From the NCBI GenBank assembly GCA_036678685.1, contig JAZIHH010000005.1, forward strand, positions 124,001 to 188,000: a stretch of 64,000 nt of DNA, read 5' to 3'. How positions within the stretch are numbered: the stretch's first letter is position 1; every line of letters begins with the position of its first letter. The position numbers were made by a program, and so were the translations under genes. This document shows, piece after piece, positions 15,690 through 24,277 of this stretch. The notes below the pieces were generated by a model that made no database searches, was not told the DNA's origin, and was given only the letters and a program-made list of their open reading frames with translations. Source of the stretch: JAZIHH01 sp036678685 (GTDB lineage: Bacteria > Bacillota > UBA4882 > UBA10575).

Positions 15690-17246
15690 ATGAACCGCGA
15701 GCTGGTTGATGCTTTGGGGGTGGTGGAGAAAGAAAAGGGCATCTCCAAAGACATCTTAATTGAGGCTATTGAATCGGCACTAACTTCCGCCTATAAGAAA
15801 GACCAAAAGGGAGCGCAAAACGTCAAAGTTCAACTTGACCCCGAAACCGGCGAATTTCGCGTTTTCACCTACAAGACAGTGGTGGAGGAGAAAGAGGATG
15901 ACGTCACGCAGATCTCCCTTTCCGAGGCTAAAGCCATTGATCCTGGTTACAAAGTTGGCGATCAGGTGCAAATAGAGATTTTCCCCAAAGAATTCGGCCG
16001 TATTGCGGCGCAAACGGCCAAGCAGGTTGTGGTCCAACGGATTCGCGAGGCGGAACGGGCTTTGATTTATGAGGAATTTTCCGCCCGGGTCGGCGATATT
16101 ATCACCGGAGTGGTGAGGCGTTTTGATAAACGCACTGTCTTTGTTGACCTGGGACGGGTGGAAGCGATTTTACCGCCCGGGGAGCAGATTCCCGGTGAAA
16201 AGTATGAACAGGGAGACCGGATCAAAACATATCTGGTGGAAGTGAAAAAATCAACCAAAGGGCCGCAGATTATCCTCTCCCGCGCCCGCAACGGGCTTTT
16301 AACAAGACTGTTGGAGCTGGAAGTCCCGGAAATCCAGGAGGGCATTGTTGAGATCAAAGCCGTGGCCAGGGAACCCGGGATCCGGTCAAAAGTTGCCGTC
16401 CACAGCAGATATGAGAATGTTGACCCCGTCGGTGCCTGCGTAGGCGCCAGGGGTTCCCGTATCCAGATGATTGTCCGGGAGCTCAAAGGGGAAAAGATCG
16501 ATGTTATCCCGTGGCAACCGGATCCGGAGATTTTTATTATCCGGGCCATGAGTCCGGCCAAGGTCCACGATGTTAAACTTTTTCCCAGAAAAAAAATGGC
16601 CCTGGTTATTGTTCCCGACAACCAGCTTTCCATGGCCATTGGCAAGGAAGGTCAAAACGCCCGGTTGGCCGCCCGCCTTACCGGGTGGAAGATTGATATA
16701 AAAAGCGAGAGTCAGGTTGAAGAAGCCCGGGAAGAGATTGAAGCTTTGATTGAAGAAGAAAAGCAGCTTGAACTGCTTGAACAGGAGGAACAGGAGCAGG
16801 AGGCGGTTCTTGACGAGCTTCCGGTCGTCGATGACGCAGAACCGGAAGCGCCGCTTTTTGCCGGCGAAGAGGAAGAAGAGGAAGAAGAGGCGGTTGAGGA
16901 AGAGGAAATCCTGGAATACCCCGAAGAAGAACTCTTTGCCATCCGGGAGGAAGAAGAAGAAAAACCGGCCAGGAAAAAAGCGGGTAAACGCCTGAAACGC
17001 CGGGAGAAAGTCCGGGACCTGATGGAGGAGATGGAGGAGGGCTTGGACTTTTTTGAGGATGTAATCAAAGAAGAAGAAGGAGAAATAGCCCAGCCGGGAG
17101 AAGAGGAAACAGAATTGGTCTTTAGCGAGGAGACCACATCCGGTTTTACCATCGGCCAGCTTTTGGCGGACCAACTCAAAGCGAAACTTAAGGGAGACCA
17201 AAAAGCGGAGGAAGACGGGGAAAAGGAGAGAGGGAAAAAGAAGTGA
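15690..17246 (+). CDS. nusA: Transcription termination/antitermination factor NusA with long acidic tail
   Basis: NusA binds RNA polymerase and nascent RNA to control pausing, termination and antitermination. Domain order: N-terminal polymerase-binding domain (1-125), S1 domain (about 133-200, GDIITGVVRRFDKRTVFVDL), KH1 and KH2 (about 225-345, GACVGARGSRIQMI and AIGKEGQNARLAARLTGWKI). After residue about 350 there is an added tail of some 165 residues, dominated by Glu, with a short basic island (KPARKKAGKRLKRREK). Most Firmicute NusA proteins stop soon after KH2, so the length of 518 is unusual. ATG 15690 is nine bases after GGGAGG; a TTG at 15684 is too close. The stop overlaps the ylxR start. 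Confidence 0.95.
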   Translation: MNRELVDALGVVEKEKGISKDILIEAIESALTSAYKKDQKGAQNVKVQLDPETGEFRVFTYKTVVEEKEDDVTQISLSEAKAIDPGYKVGDQVQIEIFPKEFGRIAAQTAKQVVVQRIREAERALIYEEFSARVGDIITGVVRRFDKRTVFVDLGRVEAILPPGEQIPGEKYEQGDRIKTYLVEVKKSTKGPQIILSRARNGLLTRLLELEVPEIQEGIVEIKAVAREPGIRSKVAVHSRYENVDPVGACVGARGSRIQMIVRELKGEKIDVIPWQPDPEIFIIRAMSPAKVHDVKLFPRKKMALVIVPDNQLSMAIGKEGQNARLAARLTGWKIDIKSESQVEEAREEIEALIEEEKQLELLEQEEQEQEAVLDELPVVDDAEPEAPLFAGEEEEEEEEAVEEEEILEYPEEELFAIREEEEEKPARKKAGKRLKRREKVRDLMEEMEEGLDFFEDVIKEEEGEIAQPGEEETELVFSEETTSGFTIGQLLADQLKAKLKGDQKAEEDGEKERGKKK

Positions 17247-17527
17247 CGAGGCGCGTCAAAAAAATTCCCCGGCGCACCTGTATCGGGTGTGGCGCGGTTC
17301 GCAACAAAAAAGAACTGGTGCGTATCGTCCGCACGCCCCAACATGAAGTCCTTGTTGACACCAAAGGCAAAAAATCCGGCCGGGGGACGTACATTTGCCC
17401 TGTGTTCCAGTGTCTGGAGAATGCCTTAAAAGGAAATTTGCTGGCCAACAAGTTGGAAACCACAATTACGCCCGAGGATAAGGAACGCCTGCGGGAGCAG
17501 TTGACAATGGTGATCGCCGGTGAATAA
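17243..17527 (+). CDS. ylxR: YlxR (RnpM) RNA-binding protein
   Basis: A 94-residue DUF448 protein. The family signature is PRRTCIGCGAVRNKKELVRI near the N terminus; the fold gives a positively charged surface, and B. subtilis YlxR/RnpM binds RNase P RNA. GTG 17243 overlaps the nusA stop by four bases, indicating translational coupling, and its own 3' end overlaps the next gene by eight bases. Confidence 0.9.
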   Translation: MTRRVKKIPRRTCIGCGAVRNKKELVRIVRTPQHEVLVDTKGKKSGRGTYICPVFQCLENALKGNLLANKLETTITPEDKERLREQLTMVIAGE

Positions 17528-17833
17528 GATCCTTTCTTTACTGGGACTGGCGCGTAAAGCGGGACAACTTGTTTTGGGTTTTGACGCCGCCTGTACGGCG
17601 ATCAAAAAGAACCGTCTGCAACTGGTGATTATAGCAGGCGATGCCGCGGAAAATACAAAAAAAAAATGGAAGCAGTCTGCCGGCGGCATGATGTCCCTTT
17701 TTATTCCTTGTTAACCCGTGAAGAGTTAAGCCGGGCCATAGGCAAAGAAAACCAGGTGGTAATCGGTCTTCTGCCGCACGGTTTGACCGGAGCGCTGGAA
17801 AAGCATCTTTCATCTATTATAGAAAAGGAATAA
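17520..17833 (+). CDS. ylxQ: YlxQ, L7Ae family RNA-binding protein, interrupted by a frameshift at an A10 run
   Basis: Two frames together encode one normal YlxQ of about 104 residues. Frame 1, from GTG 17520, gives MNKILSLLGLARKAGQLVLG... to ENTKKK and would stop at 17714 after an unrelated tail. The next frame continues exactly where homology demands (MEAVCRRHDVPFYSLLTREE, then LSRAIGKENQVVIGL) and stops at TAA 17831-17833. The switch point is a run of ten A at 17657-17666; eleven or eight A would restore one frame. This may be a sequencing error, a real mutation, or a site of transcriptional slippage. YlxQ is a kink-turn-binding relative of L7Ae. infB starts 15 bases downstream. Confidence 0.8.
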
Positions 17834-17847
17834 CTGGAGGTGGTTTG

Positions 17848-20394
17848 ATGAGCAAACTACGTGTACATGAACTCAGTAAAGAACTGGGCATTCGAAGTAA
17901 AGATCTGATCCGGATTTTAAACGAGATGGGAGCCGGGGTTAAAAATCATATGAGCACGGTGGAGGAAAAGTACTTGAATCAGGTTCGTCAATCCTTTAAT
18001 ACCGGGGTAAAGGTGAAAAAAGAACCGGCGGTTTCCCCCAAAGACACCAAAGACCAAGAGGCTCCTGTCAAGAAAACAACCACCTCTTCCGATAAGACCG
18101 TTTCTCCCCCGAAAACCCGGGAAGCAGAAAAAACCAGAGAGAAAGTGGATGCGGAACCCCAAAAGGCCGCAGACGGACGCAAAAAAACAGTGCCGCCTAA
18201 GGCGCCGGCTGCCATGACGAAGCCGGCTGAGCAAAAAACAACCGCCGCGCCGGCCAGACCTGCCGGTGAACAAAGAGAGGCGGCGGCGCCGCCGGTAGGC
18301 GCCTGTCAAGAAAAGAAAGTGGCCGTGCCGGAGCGTAAGCCGGAGGCCCCCCGGGCCGGCGTAAAAAGCGCTAAGCCCGGAAAGCCGGCGGTTACAGGGA
18401 AAAAGGCTGACAGCCGGCGTCCGGAGGGACAAAAAGAAAAAGGACGTCCTGCAGCGGTAGCAACAAGGACCAAGGGGCAACAACCGTCGCGCAAACAAGA
18501 AAAACAAGAAGCCGGGCGGAAACCGGTCAGGGAAGAAAAGGGGAAAGCCGAAAAGACGCCGATGAAAGAACATCCACGGAAAAAACCGGCTAAAAAAGCG
18601 GCACGTCCTCCCCAACCGGTGACGATGGTTAAAGCGGTACAGATCCCTGAGCGCATTACAGTAAAAGAATTTGCCCAAGCGATCGAAGTGGCTGTGGGTG
18701 AAGTGATTAAGAAACTGATCTCTTATGGTGTTATGGCCGGAATTAACCAGGAGATTGATTTTGACACCGCGGCTTTGGTGGGAGAAGAGTTTGGCGTGGA
18801 GGTAACCGCGGCGCCGACGATCGAAGAGGAACTCAAAGTGGAAGAGATTGTCGATGACCCCGCTTCTCTTCAACCCCGGTGGCCGGTGGTTACGATTATG
18901 GGCCATGTTGACCACGGAAAAACCTCTCTGCTTGACGCCATCAGGGAATCAAATATTACAGCCTCGGAAGCCGGAGGCATTACCCAGCACATTGGGGCGT
19001 ACCAGGTGGAGATTGGCGATAAAAAGATCACTTTTTTAGATACGCCGGGGCATGAAGCGTTTACCGCCATGCGCGCCCGGGGCGCCCAGGTCACGGATAT
19101 TGCCGTCCTGGTGGTGGCGGCGGATGACGGCGTGATGCCGCAAACAGTGGAGGCCATCAATCATGCCAAGGCCGCCCAGATCCCGATTATTGTAGCGATT
19201 AATAAAATTGACCTGCCGGTTGCCAATCCGGACCGGATTAAACAGGAATTAAGCCAGCATGACCTGGTTCCGGAAGCCTGGGGCGGCGATACGGTGTATG
19301 TCGAGGTCTCCGCCTTGAAAAAACAGGGCTTGGATGAACTGCTGGATATGATTCTTTTGGTGGCGGAAATGCGGGATTTGAAAGCCAACCCCAACCGCCC
19401 GGCCAAAGGAACGGTCATCGAAGCAAAGTTGGATAAAGGTCGCGGGCCGGTGGCCACTGTCCTGGTCCAAAACGGCACGCTTAGTGTGGGTGATACAATC
19501 ATCGCCGGGATGCATTCCGGGAAGGTCCGGGCCCTTGTTAACGATAAAGGGAAAAAGGTGAAAAAGGCCGGCCCTTCGGAACCGGTGGAGATCATCGGTT
19601 TAAATGATCTGCCGGAAGCCGGGGACACCTTTTATGTCACCGACGAAAAAACCGCCCGCCAGCTTGCTGTCAAGCGCCAGCAATTCTACAGGGAACAGGA
19701 GTTGAAAAAATCCCAGCGCGTCAGTTTGGATGATCTTTTTGAGCGGATCAAAGAAGGAGAAATCAAGGAGCTTAATATTATTTTAAAAGCCGATGTCCAC
19801 GGGACCGTGGAAGCCACCCGCCAGTCTTTGGAACAGTTGACCACCGATGAAGTAAGAGTCCGGGTTATCCACAGCGGGGTGGGGGCCGTCAATGAGAGCG
19901 ACGTGATGCTGGCTTCCGCTTCCAATGCCGTCATCATCGGCTTCAACGTCCGTCCCGACCCCAATGCCAAACGCCTGGCGGAACGGGAAAAGGTTGATAT
20001 CCGCCTTTACCGGGTAATCTATAATATAATTGAGGACGTACGCAAGGCCATGGAAGGAATGCTTGCTCCCGAGTACGAGGAGGTAATTTTGGGCCGGGCG
20101 GAAGTCAGGGCCGTCTTCAAAGTCCCCAAAGTGGGCAATGTGGCCGGCAGCTATGTTCTGGAAGGGAAAATTACCAGAAATTCCGAGGCCAGAATTTTAC
20201 GGGACAATGTTGTTATTTACGAGGGCAAAATTGAAAGCCTGAAAAGGTTCAAGGATGATGTGAAAGAAGTGCCCGGCGGCTTTGAATGCGGAATCGGCCT
20301 CGAGAAGTTCAACGATATAAAGGAGGGGGACGTCATCGAAAGCTTTATCTATAGGGAGGTTAAAAAGACAGGAACAACAGGCGCTGGAGGATAA
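17848..20394 (+). CDS. infB: Translation initiation factor IF-2
   Basis: The GTPase that brings initiator tRNA to the 30S subunit and promotes subunit joining. The 848 residues contain an IF2_N domain at the start (LRVHELSKELGIRSKDLIRI), a long Lys/Ala/Pro-rich linker (about 55-255), a second IF2_N domain (about 268-325), then the G domain with GHVDHGKTS (near 352), DTPGHEAF, and NKID, followed by domain II, III and C1/C2. ATG 17848 follows GGAGGTGG. The linker contains dense AAP/KP repeats, as in other GC-rich Firmicutes. Confidence 0.96.
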   Translation: MSKLRVHELSKELGIRSKDLIRILNEMGAGVKNHMSTVEEKYLNQVRQSFNTGVKVKKEPAVSPKDTKDQEAPVKKTTTSSDKTVSPPKTREAEKTREKVDAEPQKAADGRKKTVPPKAPAAMTKPAEQKTTAAPARPAGEQREAAAPPVGACQEKKVAVPERKPEAPRAGVKSAKPGKPAVTGKKADSRRPEGQKEKGRPAAVATRTKGQQPSRKQEKQEAGRKPVREEKGKAEKTPMKEHPRKKPAKKAARPPQPVTMVKAVQIPERITVKEFAQAIEVAVGEVIKKLISYGVMAGINQEIDFDTAALVGEEFGVEVTAAPTIEEELKVEEIVDDPASLQPRWPVVTIMGHVDHGKTSLLDAIRESNITASEAGGITQHIGAYQVEIGDKKITFLDTPGHEAFTAMRARGAQVTDIAVLVVAADDGVMPQTVEAINHAKAAQIPIIVAINKIDLPVANPDRIKQELSQHDLVPEAWGGDTVYVEVSALKKQGLDELLDMILLVAEMRDLKANPNRPAKGTVIEAKLDKGRGPVATVLVQNGTLSVGDTIIAGMHSGKVRALVNDKGKKVKKAGPSEPVEIIGLNDLPEAGDTFYVTDEKTARQLAVKRQQFYREQELKKSQRVSLDDLFERIKEGEIKELNIILKADVHGTVEATRQSLEQLTTDEVRVRVIHSGVGAVNESDVMLASASNAVIIGFNVRPDPNAKRLAEREKVDIRLYRVIYNIIEDVRKAMEGMLAPEYEEVILGRAEVRAVFKVPKVGNVAGSYVLEGKITRNSEARILRDNVVIYEGKIESLKRFKDDVKEVPGGFECGIGLEKFNDIKEGDVIESFIYREVKKTGTTGAGG

Positions 20395-20423
20395 AGGTTT
20401 CTTGCCTGACAGGGGGTGAGAAA

Positions 20424-20786
20424 GTGTATGATTATCGCGCTGAACGTCTTGCCGGAGCAATAAAAGAAGAACTGGGCGAACTGCTGCAAAGAGAGATTAA
20501 AGATCCGAGAATCGGTTTTGCTTCCATTACCAAAGTAAAAGTCTCCCGGGACAAGAGCCATGCCAAGATTTACGTCAGCATCCTTGGCGACAAAGCCCAG
20601 CAGCAGAGTACCATGGAAGGGTTGGAAAGCGCCAAGGGCTTTATCCGGCAGGAACTGGGCCGTCGCATACGCATGCGGCACACTCCCGAGCTGCATTTTA
20701 TTGCCGACAACTCGCTGGAGGAAGGCGCCCGGATTTTATCTCTTCTCAACCAGATCAACAACGAACGAGAGGAGAAAGAATCTTGA
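20424..20786 (+). CDS. rbfA: Ribosome-binding factor A
   Basis: RbfA binds immature 30S subunits and helps process the 5' end of 16S rRNA. The 120-residue KH-fold protein shows ELLQREIKDPRIGFASITKV (about 18-37), DKSHAKIYVSILGD and RHTPELHFIADNS (about 87-99). Start is GTG 20424 after GGGGGTGAG. Its stop overlaps the TTG start of the next gene by four bases. Confidence 0.94.
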   Translation: MYDYRAERLAGAIKEELGELLQREIKDPRIGFASITKVKVSRDKSHAKIYVSILGDKAQQQSTMEGLESAKGFIRQELGRRIRMRHTPELHFIADNSLEEGARILSLLNQINNEREEKES

Positions 20787-21775
20787 CCAGCAAGGAAGAG
20801 ATCATTGAACTGCTAAAAACCGGGGACAATTTCATAATCGGTTGTCATTTACACCCCGATGGTGATGCCATCGGGTCTTTGTTGGCTTTGGGCCTGGCGC
20901 TGGAAGCAGCCGGGAAAACGGTGGAAATGGTCGTCCCGGAAGGTGTTCCCAGTACCTTCCGGTTTATCGGCGGGGCGGAAAAAATCATCGAAGCGCCCAC
21001 GATCACCCCGGAAATGATCATCAGCGTGGACTGCGCCGAAAAATCCCGCTTGCTTTTGCCGCCGGAGGTCTTTCTGCCCGGGGTCCCGGTGGTCAATATC
21101 GACCATCATGTTTCCAACTCCCTCTTTGGCGATTACAATTATGTTCAGCCCGAAGCCGCCGCCACCGGCGAGATTATTCATCATCTTTTGACCGCCGGGG
21201 GCTTTGCTTTCGACCACCGGGCGGCGGAAGCCCTTTATACGGCTATTGCTACGGATACGGGCTTTTTCCGCTTTTCCAACACCAACAGCCGCGTGCTTGC
21301 CCTCGTCGCCAAACTGGCCGCAAATTACGACCTTTCCCCGGGACATATTGCCGCCCAGGTCCATGAGGAGAAAAGCTACGAGTCCATCCGTTTGCTGGGC
21401 GAGGTCCTTTCTACTTTACGGATAGCCGAGAATAAAAAGATCGCCTGGATGTTGATGAAACACGAATTATTGGTTAAATACGGCGTACCGTTGGAAGAAA
21501 CTGAGAGTTTTGTCAATCATGCCACTTCCATCCAAGGGGTGGAAGTCGGTCTATTTTTTAAAGAAGTCAACCCGGGAGAGGTCAAAGTCAGCTGGCGTTC
21601 CAGATTATCCGTGGATGTCAGCCGACTGGCCGCCCTTTTTGGCGGCGGTGGACATGCCCGGGCGGCCGGGTGTACGATTAATGCTCCCCTTTCCCGCGCT
21701 GTTGCCGAGGTGCTCTCTATTTTGAATAATTGTTTTACCGAAGATTCGGTAAAGGAAGAAACACCGCGTGTATAA
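20783..21775 (+). CDS. nrnA: NrnA-type DHH/DHHA1 phosphoesterase (nanoRNase / pAp phosphatase)
   Basis: Degrades short oligoribonucleotides and 3'-phosphoadenosine 5'-phosphate; homologues may also act on linear cyclic-dinucleotide products. The 330-residue protein has the DHH motifs HLHPDGDAIGS (near 22), SVDCAE, NIDHHVSN (near 107) and the C-terminal DHHA1 motif GGGGHARAAG (near 291). Start is TTG 20783, overlapping rbfA. It sits between rbfA and truB, the usual Firmicute place. Its end overlaps truB by eight bases. Confidence 0.93.
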   Translation: MTSKEEIIELLKTGDNFIIGCHLHPDGDAIGSLLALGLALEAAGKTVEMVVPEGVPSTFRFIGGAEKIIEAPTITPEMIISVDCAEKSRLLLPPEVFLPGVPVVNIDHHVSNSLFGDYNYVQPEAAATGEIIHHLLTAGGFAFDHRAAEALYTAIATDTGFFRFSNTNSRVLALVAKLAANYDLSPGHIAAQVHEEKSYESIRLLGEVLSTLRIAENKKIAWMLMKHELLVKYGVPLEETESFVNHATSIQGVEVGLFFKEVNPGEVKVSWRSRLSVDVSRLAALFGGGGHARAAGCTINAPLSRAVAEVLSILNNCFTEDSVKEETPRV

Positions 21776-22706
21776 CGGTTTTTTGGTGATCAACAAGGAA
21801 CCCGGTTCTACTTCCCACCAGGTGGTGGCGGAATTGCGGCGGCTGCTCGGACAACGCCGGATTGGGCATACCGGAACTCTGGACCCCATGGCCCGCGGCG
21901 TTTTGGTTACCGCGCTGGGAACAGCCACCAAACTCATTTCTTATCTTAACGAAGAACGCAAAGTGTACCAGGCGCGCCTGGTTTTGGGGGTAACCACTGA
22001 CACGCAGGATATCACCGGCCGGGTCCTCGCCCGGGACCCGGAAACCAGGATCACCCGGGAAGAACTTGCCGCCGTGCTGAAAGAACAGCTTGGGCGGCAG
22101 GAACAAATACCCCCCATGTTTTCCGCAGTTAAAATCAACGGAGAGCCCCTTTACAAACTGGCTCGCCGCGGGCAAACGGTGGCGCGGAAAAAACGTCCGG
22201 TCCATATCTACCGGCTGGAGATTTGCGGCCAACCGCAAGCGGTGTACAAGTACGGGGAAGGGCCGGAACTCCTGATCGAATGTTCCAAAGGGACTTATAT
22301 CAGGACTCTTTGTCATGATATCGGCCGGGCCTTGGGCTGCGGCGGGTGCCTGGGCGAACTGGAACGTACGGCCTCCGGGCCTTTTACTTTGGCCGACGCC
22401 TGGTCCTTGCCGGAGATTTCCTCCGCTCTCCGGGAAGGAAGGTTGGAGGAGAAGATAATCCCTTCCCTCCAGGCCCTTTCCCATATGCCTTGTCTTACCC
22501 TTAATCCGGAGGCGGCCGCCCGTGTGGCCCATGGAAATTTTATCCCCGCCGCGGAAGAGGGGGCTGAGGCAGCCCTGGGTGTTACCGCCGGCCAAGAAAT
22601 CGTGGCCGTCTTAAAGTTGGTACAAAGAGGCGGCAAAAGATTCTGGCAACCGGTGAAAGTCCTGAAACAGGCAGGAGCGTTCGGTAAAAAGGGTGAGAAA
22701 CGGTGA
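21768..22706 (+). CDS. truB: tRNA pseudouridine-55 synthase TruB
   Basis: Makes pseudouridine 55 in the T-loop of tRNAs. The 312-residue protein shows the catalytic block HTGTLDPMARGVL (the Asp is the nucleophile) near residue 38, ATKLISYL, and the KGTYIRTLCHDIG motif near 178. A PUA-like C-terminal domain follows. GTG 21768 lies inside the end of nrnA, and its stop overlaps the ribF start by four bases, so translation of the three genes is coupled. Confidence 0.95.
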   Translation: MYNGFLVINKEPGSTSHQVVAELRRLLGQRRIGHTGTLDPMARGVLVTALGTATKLISYLNEERKVYQARLVLGVTTDTQDITGRVLARDPETRITREELAAVLKEQLGRQEQIPPMFSAVKINGEPLYKLARRGQTVARKKRPVHIYRLEICGQPQAVYKYGEGPELLIECSKGTYIRTLCHDIGRALGCGGCLGELERTASGPFTLADAWSLPEISSALREGRLEEKIIPSLQALSHMPCLTLNPEAAARVAHGNFIPAAEEGAEAALGVTAGQEIVAVLKLVQRGGKRFWQPVKVLKQAGAFGKKGEKR

Positions 22707-23620
22707 AGACCTGGTTTTCCATTGAGCAGATGCGGCAGGAACTTTTCGCAAAAGACCTTTTGGTAACCATCGGCAATTTTGACGGCGTGCACCGGGGACA
22801 CCGGAAGTTGCTGGCCGCGGCAGCCGGTGAAGCAAAGAAAAACGGCTGGTTTAGCCTGGCGGTGACCTTCCGGGAACATACCTCCGCCTTGTTGCAACAG
22901 GAAGCGCCGCCCCTCTTGACCACCCTGGAGGAAAGGTGTGAACTTTTAGCCGCTTTAGGGCTTAACGGTTGTCTGGTGCTGGATTTTACAACCGAGATAG
23001 CCCGTTTGACGCCGGAAGAATTTTTGCTTCTCCTGAAAGACTGGGGCGCCCGGGGAATTATCGTAGGGTATGATTTCCGGTTTGGCGCAGGGGCGGCCGG
23101 CGGCACCGGCGATATTTTGGCTTTCTGCCGCCAACATGGGTTGTTGGGAAGGGTGGTTCCCCCTGTGGAAGTAGCGGGGGAAATCGTTTCCAGTTCCCGG
23201 ATCCGCTCTTTGTTACAGGACGGCCGGGTGACGGAAGCCGCCGCCATGCTGGACCGGCCCTACCGGGTAACCGGTAAAGTGGTGCCCGGTTCCCGCCGCG
23301 GCCGCCAACTGGGGTTTCCCACCGCCAACCTGGAGCTGCCCGCCGGCAGGCTGATGCCGGGGTATGGGGTATACCTGGTCCGGGTTTTCCTTGGGGAACG
23401 CCGGTTTTACGGCCTGGCCAACATTGGCGTAAGACCCACTTTTTCCGGCCGCAGCCCCCAAATGGAGGTTTACCTCTTGGATGCCTGCGAAGATTTGTAT
23501 GACAAAACCTTGCATGTGGATTTTCTGGCTTTTATCCGGAAAGAACAGAAATTTTCTTCCGCCGCCGAACTGACGGCGCAAATGGAGAAGGATAAGGAAA
23601 CCGCTCGCCGGCTGCTGGAA

Positions 23621-23802
<182 letters not shown>

Positions 23803-23871
23803 AAAACCCAATAATAATTCGAGCCTGATAATTATTAATTATCCCGTAAGGTATTAAGCATCACGCCCGTT

Positions 23872-23901
23872 GCCCTTAACAACTGAAGAAGGGCTTTTTT
23901 T
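23872..23901 (+). terminator. Rho-independent terminator after tRNA-Ala
   Basis: GCCCTT / AAGGGC stem (23872-23877 with 23889-23894) followed by seven T. Confidence 0.8.
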
Positions 23902-23956
23902 ATGCCTGTTTGCCTGCAGCCGTCATTTCCCAAAAGATTTTGAAAGTTGAAGGAGC

Positions 23957-23991
23957 GCCTCCCTCCTGCCCAAGGAGCCTCCCTCCTGCCC
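23957..23991 (+). repeat. Two tandem copies of a 20-bp unit
   Basis: GCCTCCCTCCTGCCC occurs at 23957-23971 and 23977-23991, separated by AAGGA. It lies between the tRNA terminator and the metK promoter; no function is apparent. Confidence 0.8.
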
Positions 23992-24020
23992 GGCGCCGCG
24001 GGAAATTTACAGTGATTGCC

Positions 24021-24049
24021 TTGACACCCGCCCAAAAATTTTCTATAAT
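24021..24049 (+). promoter_or_regulatory. Consensus sigma-A promoter of metK
   Basis: TTGACA, 17 bases, TATAAT: a perfect consensus promoter, which suits control by a downstream riboswitch. Confidence 0.9.
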
Positions 24050-24078
24050 CCTGTTTGGAATCTTCTATAATATTCCAT

Positions 24079-24217
24079 ACTCATCAAGAGAGGTGGAGGG
24101 AACGGGCCCGATGAAACCCGGCAACCATGGCTGAGGCCAACGGTGCCAACTCCCCCAGATTTTCTGGAAGATGAGGTTATCTTGTCCTAACCCTTTCCGG
24201 AGAAGGGATTTTTTTTT
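24079..24217 (+). promoter_or_regulatory. SAM-I (S-box) riboswitch with terminator
   Basis: The P1 stem pairs CTCATC (24080-24085) with GATGAG (24170-24175). Between them are the S-box core elements AAGAGAGGTGGAGGGAACGG, CCCGATGAAACCCGGCAACC and GGTGCCAA. A terminator follows: CCCTT/AAGGG (24191-24207) with nine T. Binding of S-adenosylmethionine is expected to allow the terminator to form and so turn metK off when its product is abundant. Confidence 0.95.
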
Positions 24218-24277
24218 AAAGTCCTCTTTCCTGTCATACTATAAACGAACTATAAACGAAAGGAAGGAAGAAAGAAA

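Noticed and set aside
16386..17344. Long minus-strand frames rich in Phe or Ser opposite nusA
   Set aside because: They are the complement of the Glu-rich NusA tail (GAA/GAG read as TTC/CTC), not proteins.
17917..18915. A 332-codon minus-strand frame opposite infB
   Set aside because: Arg/Phe/Gly-rich complement of the IF-2 linker; no start signal.
24238..24260. Direct repeat CTATAAACGA twice before metK as a regulator site
   Set aside because: Only two short adjacent copies just upstream of the ribosome site; more likely a small duplication.
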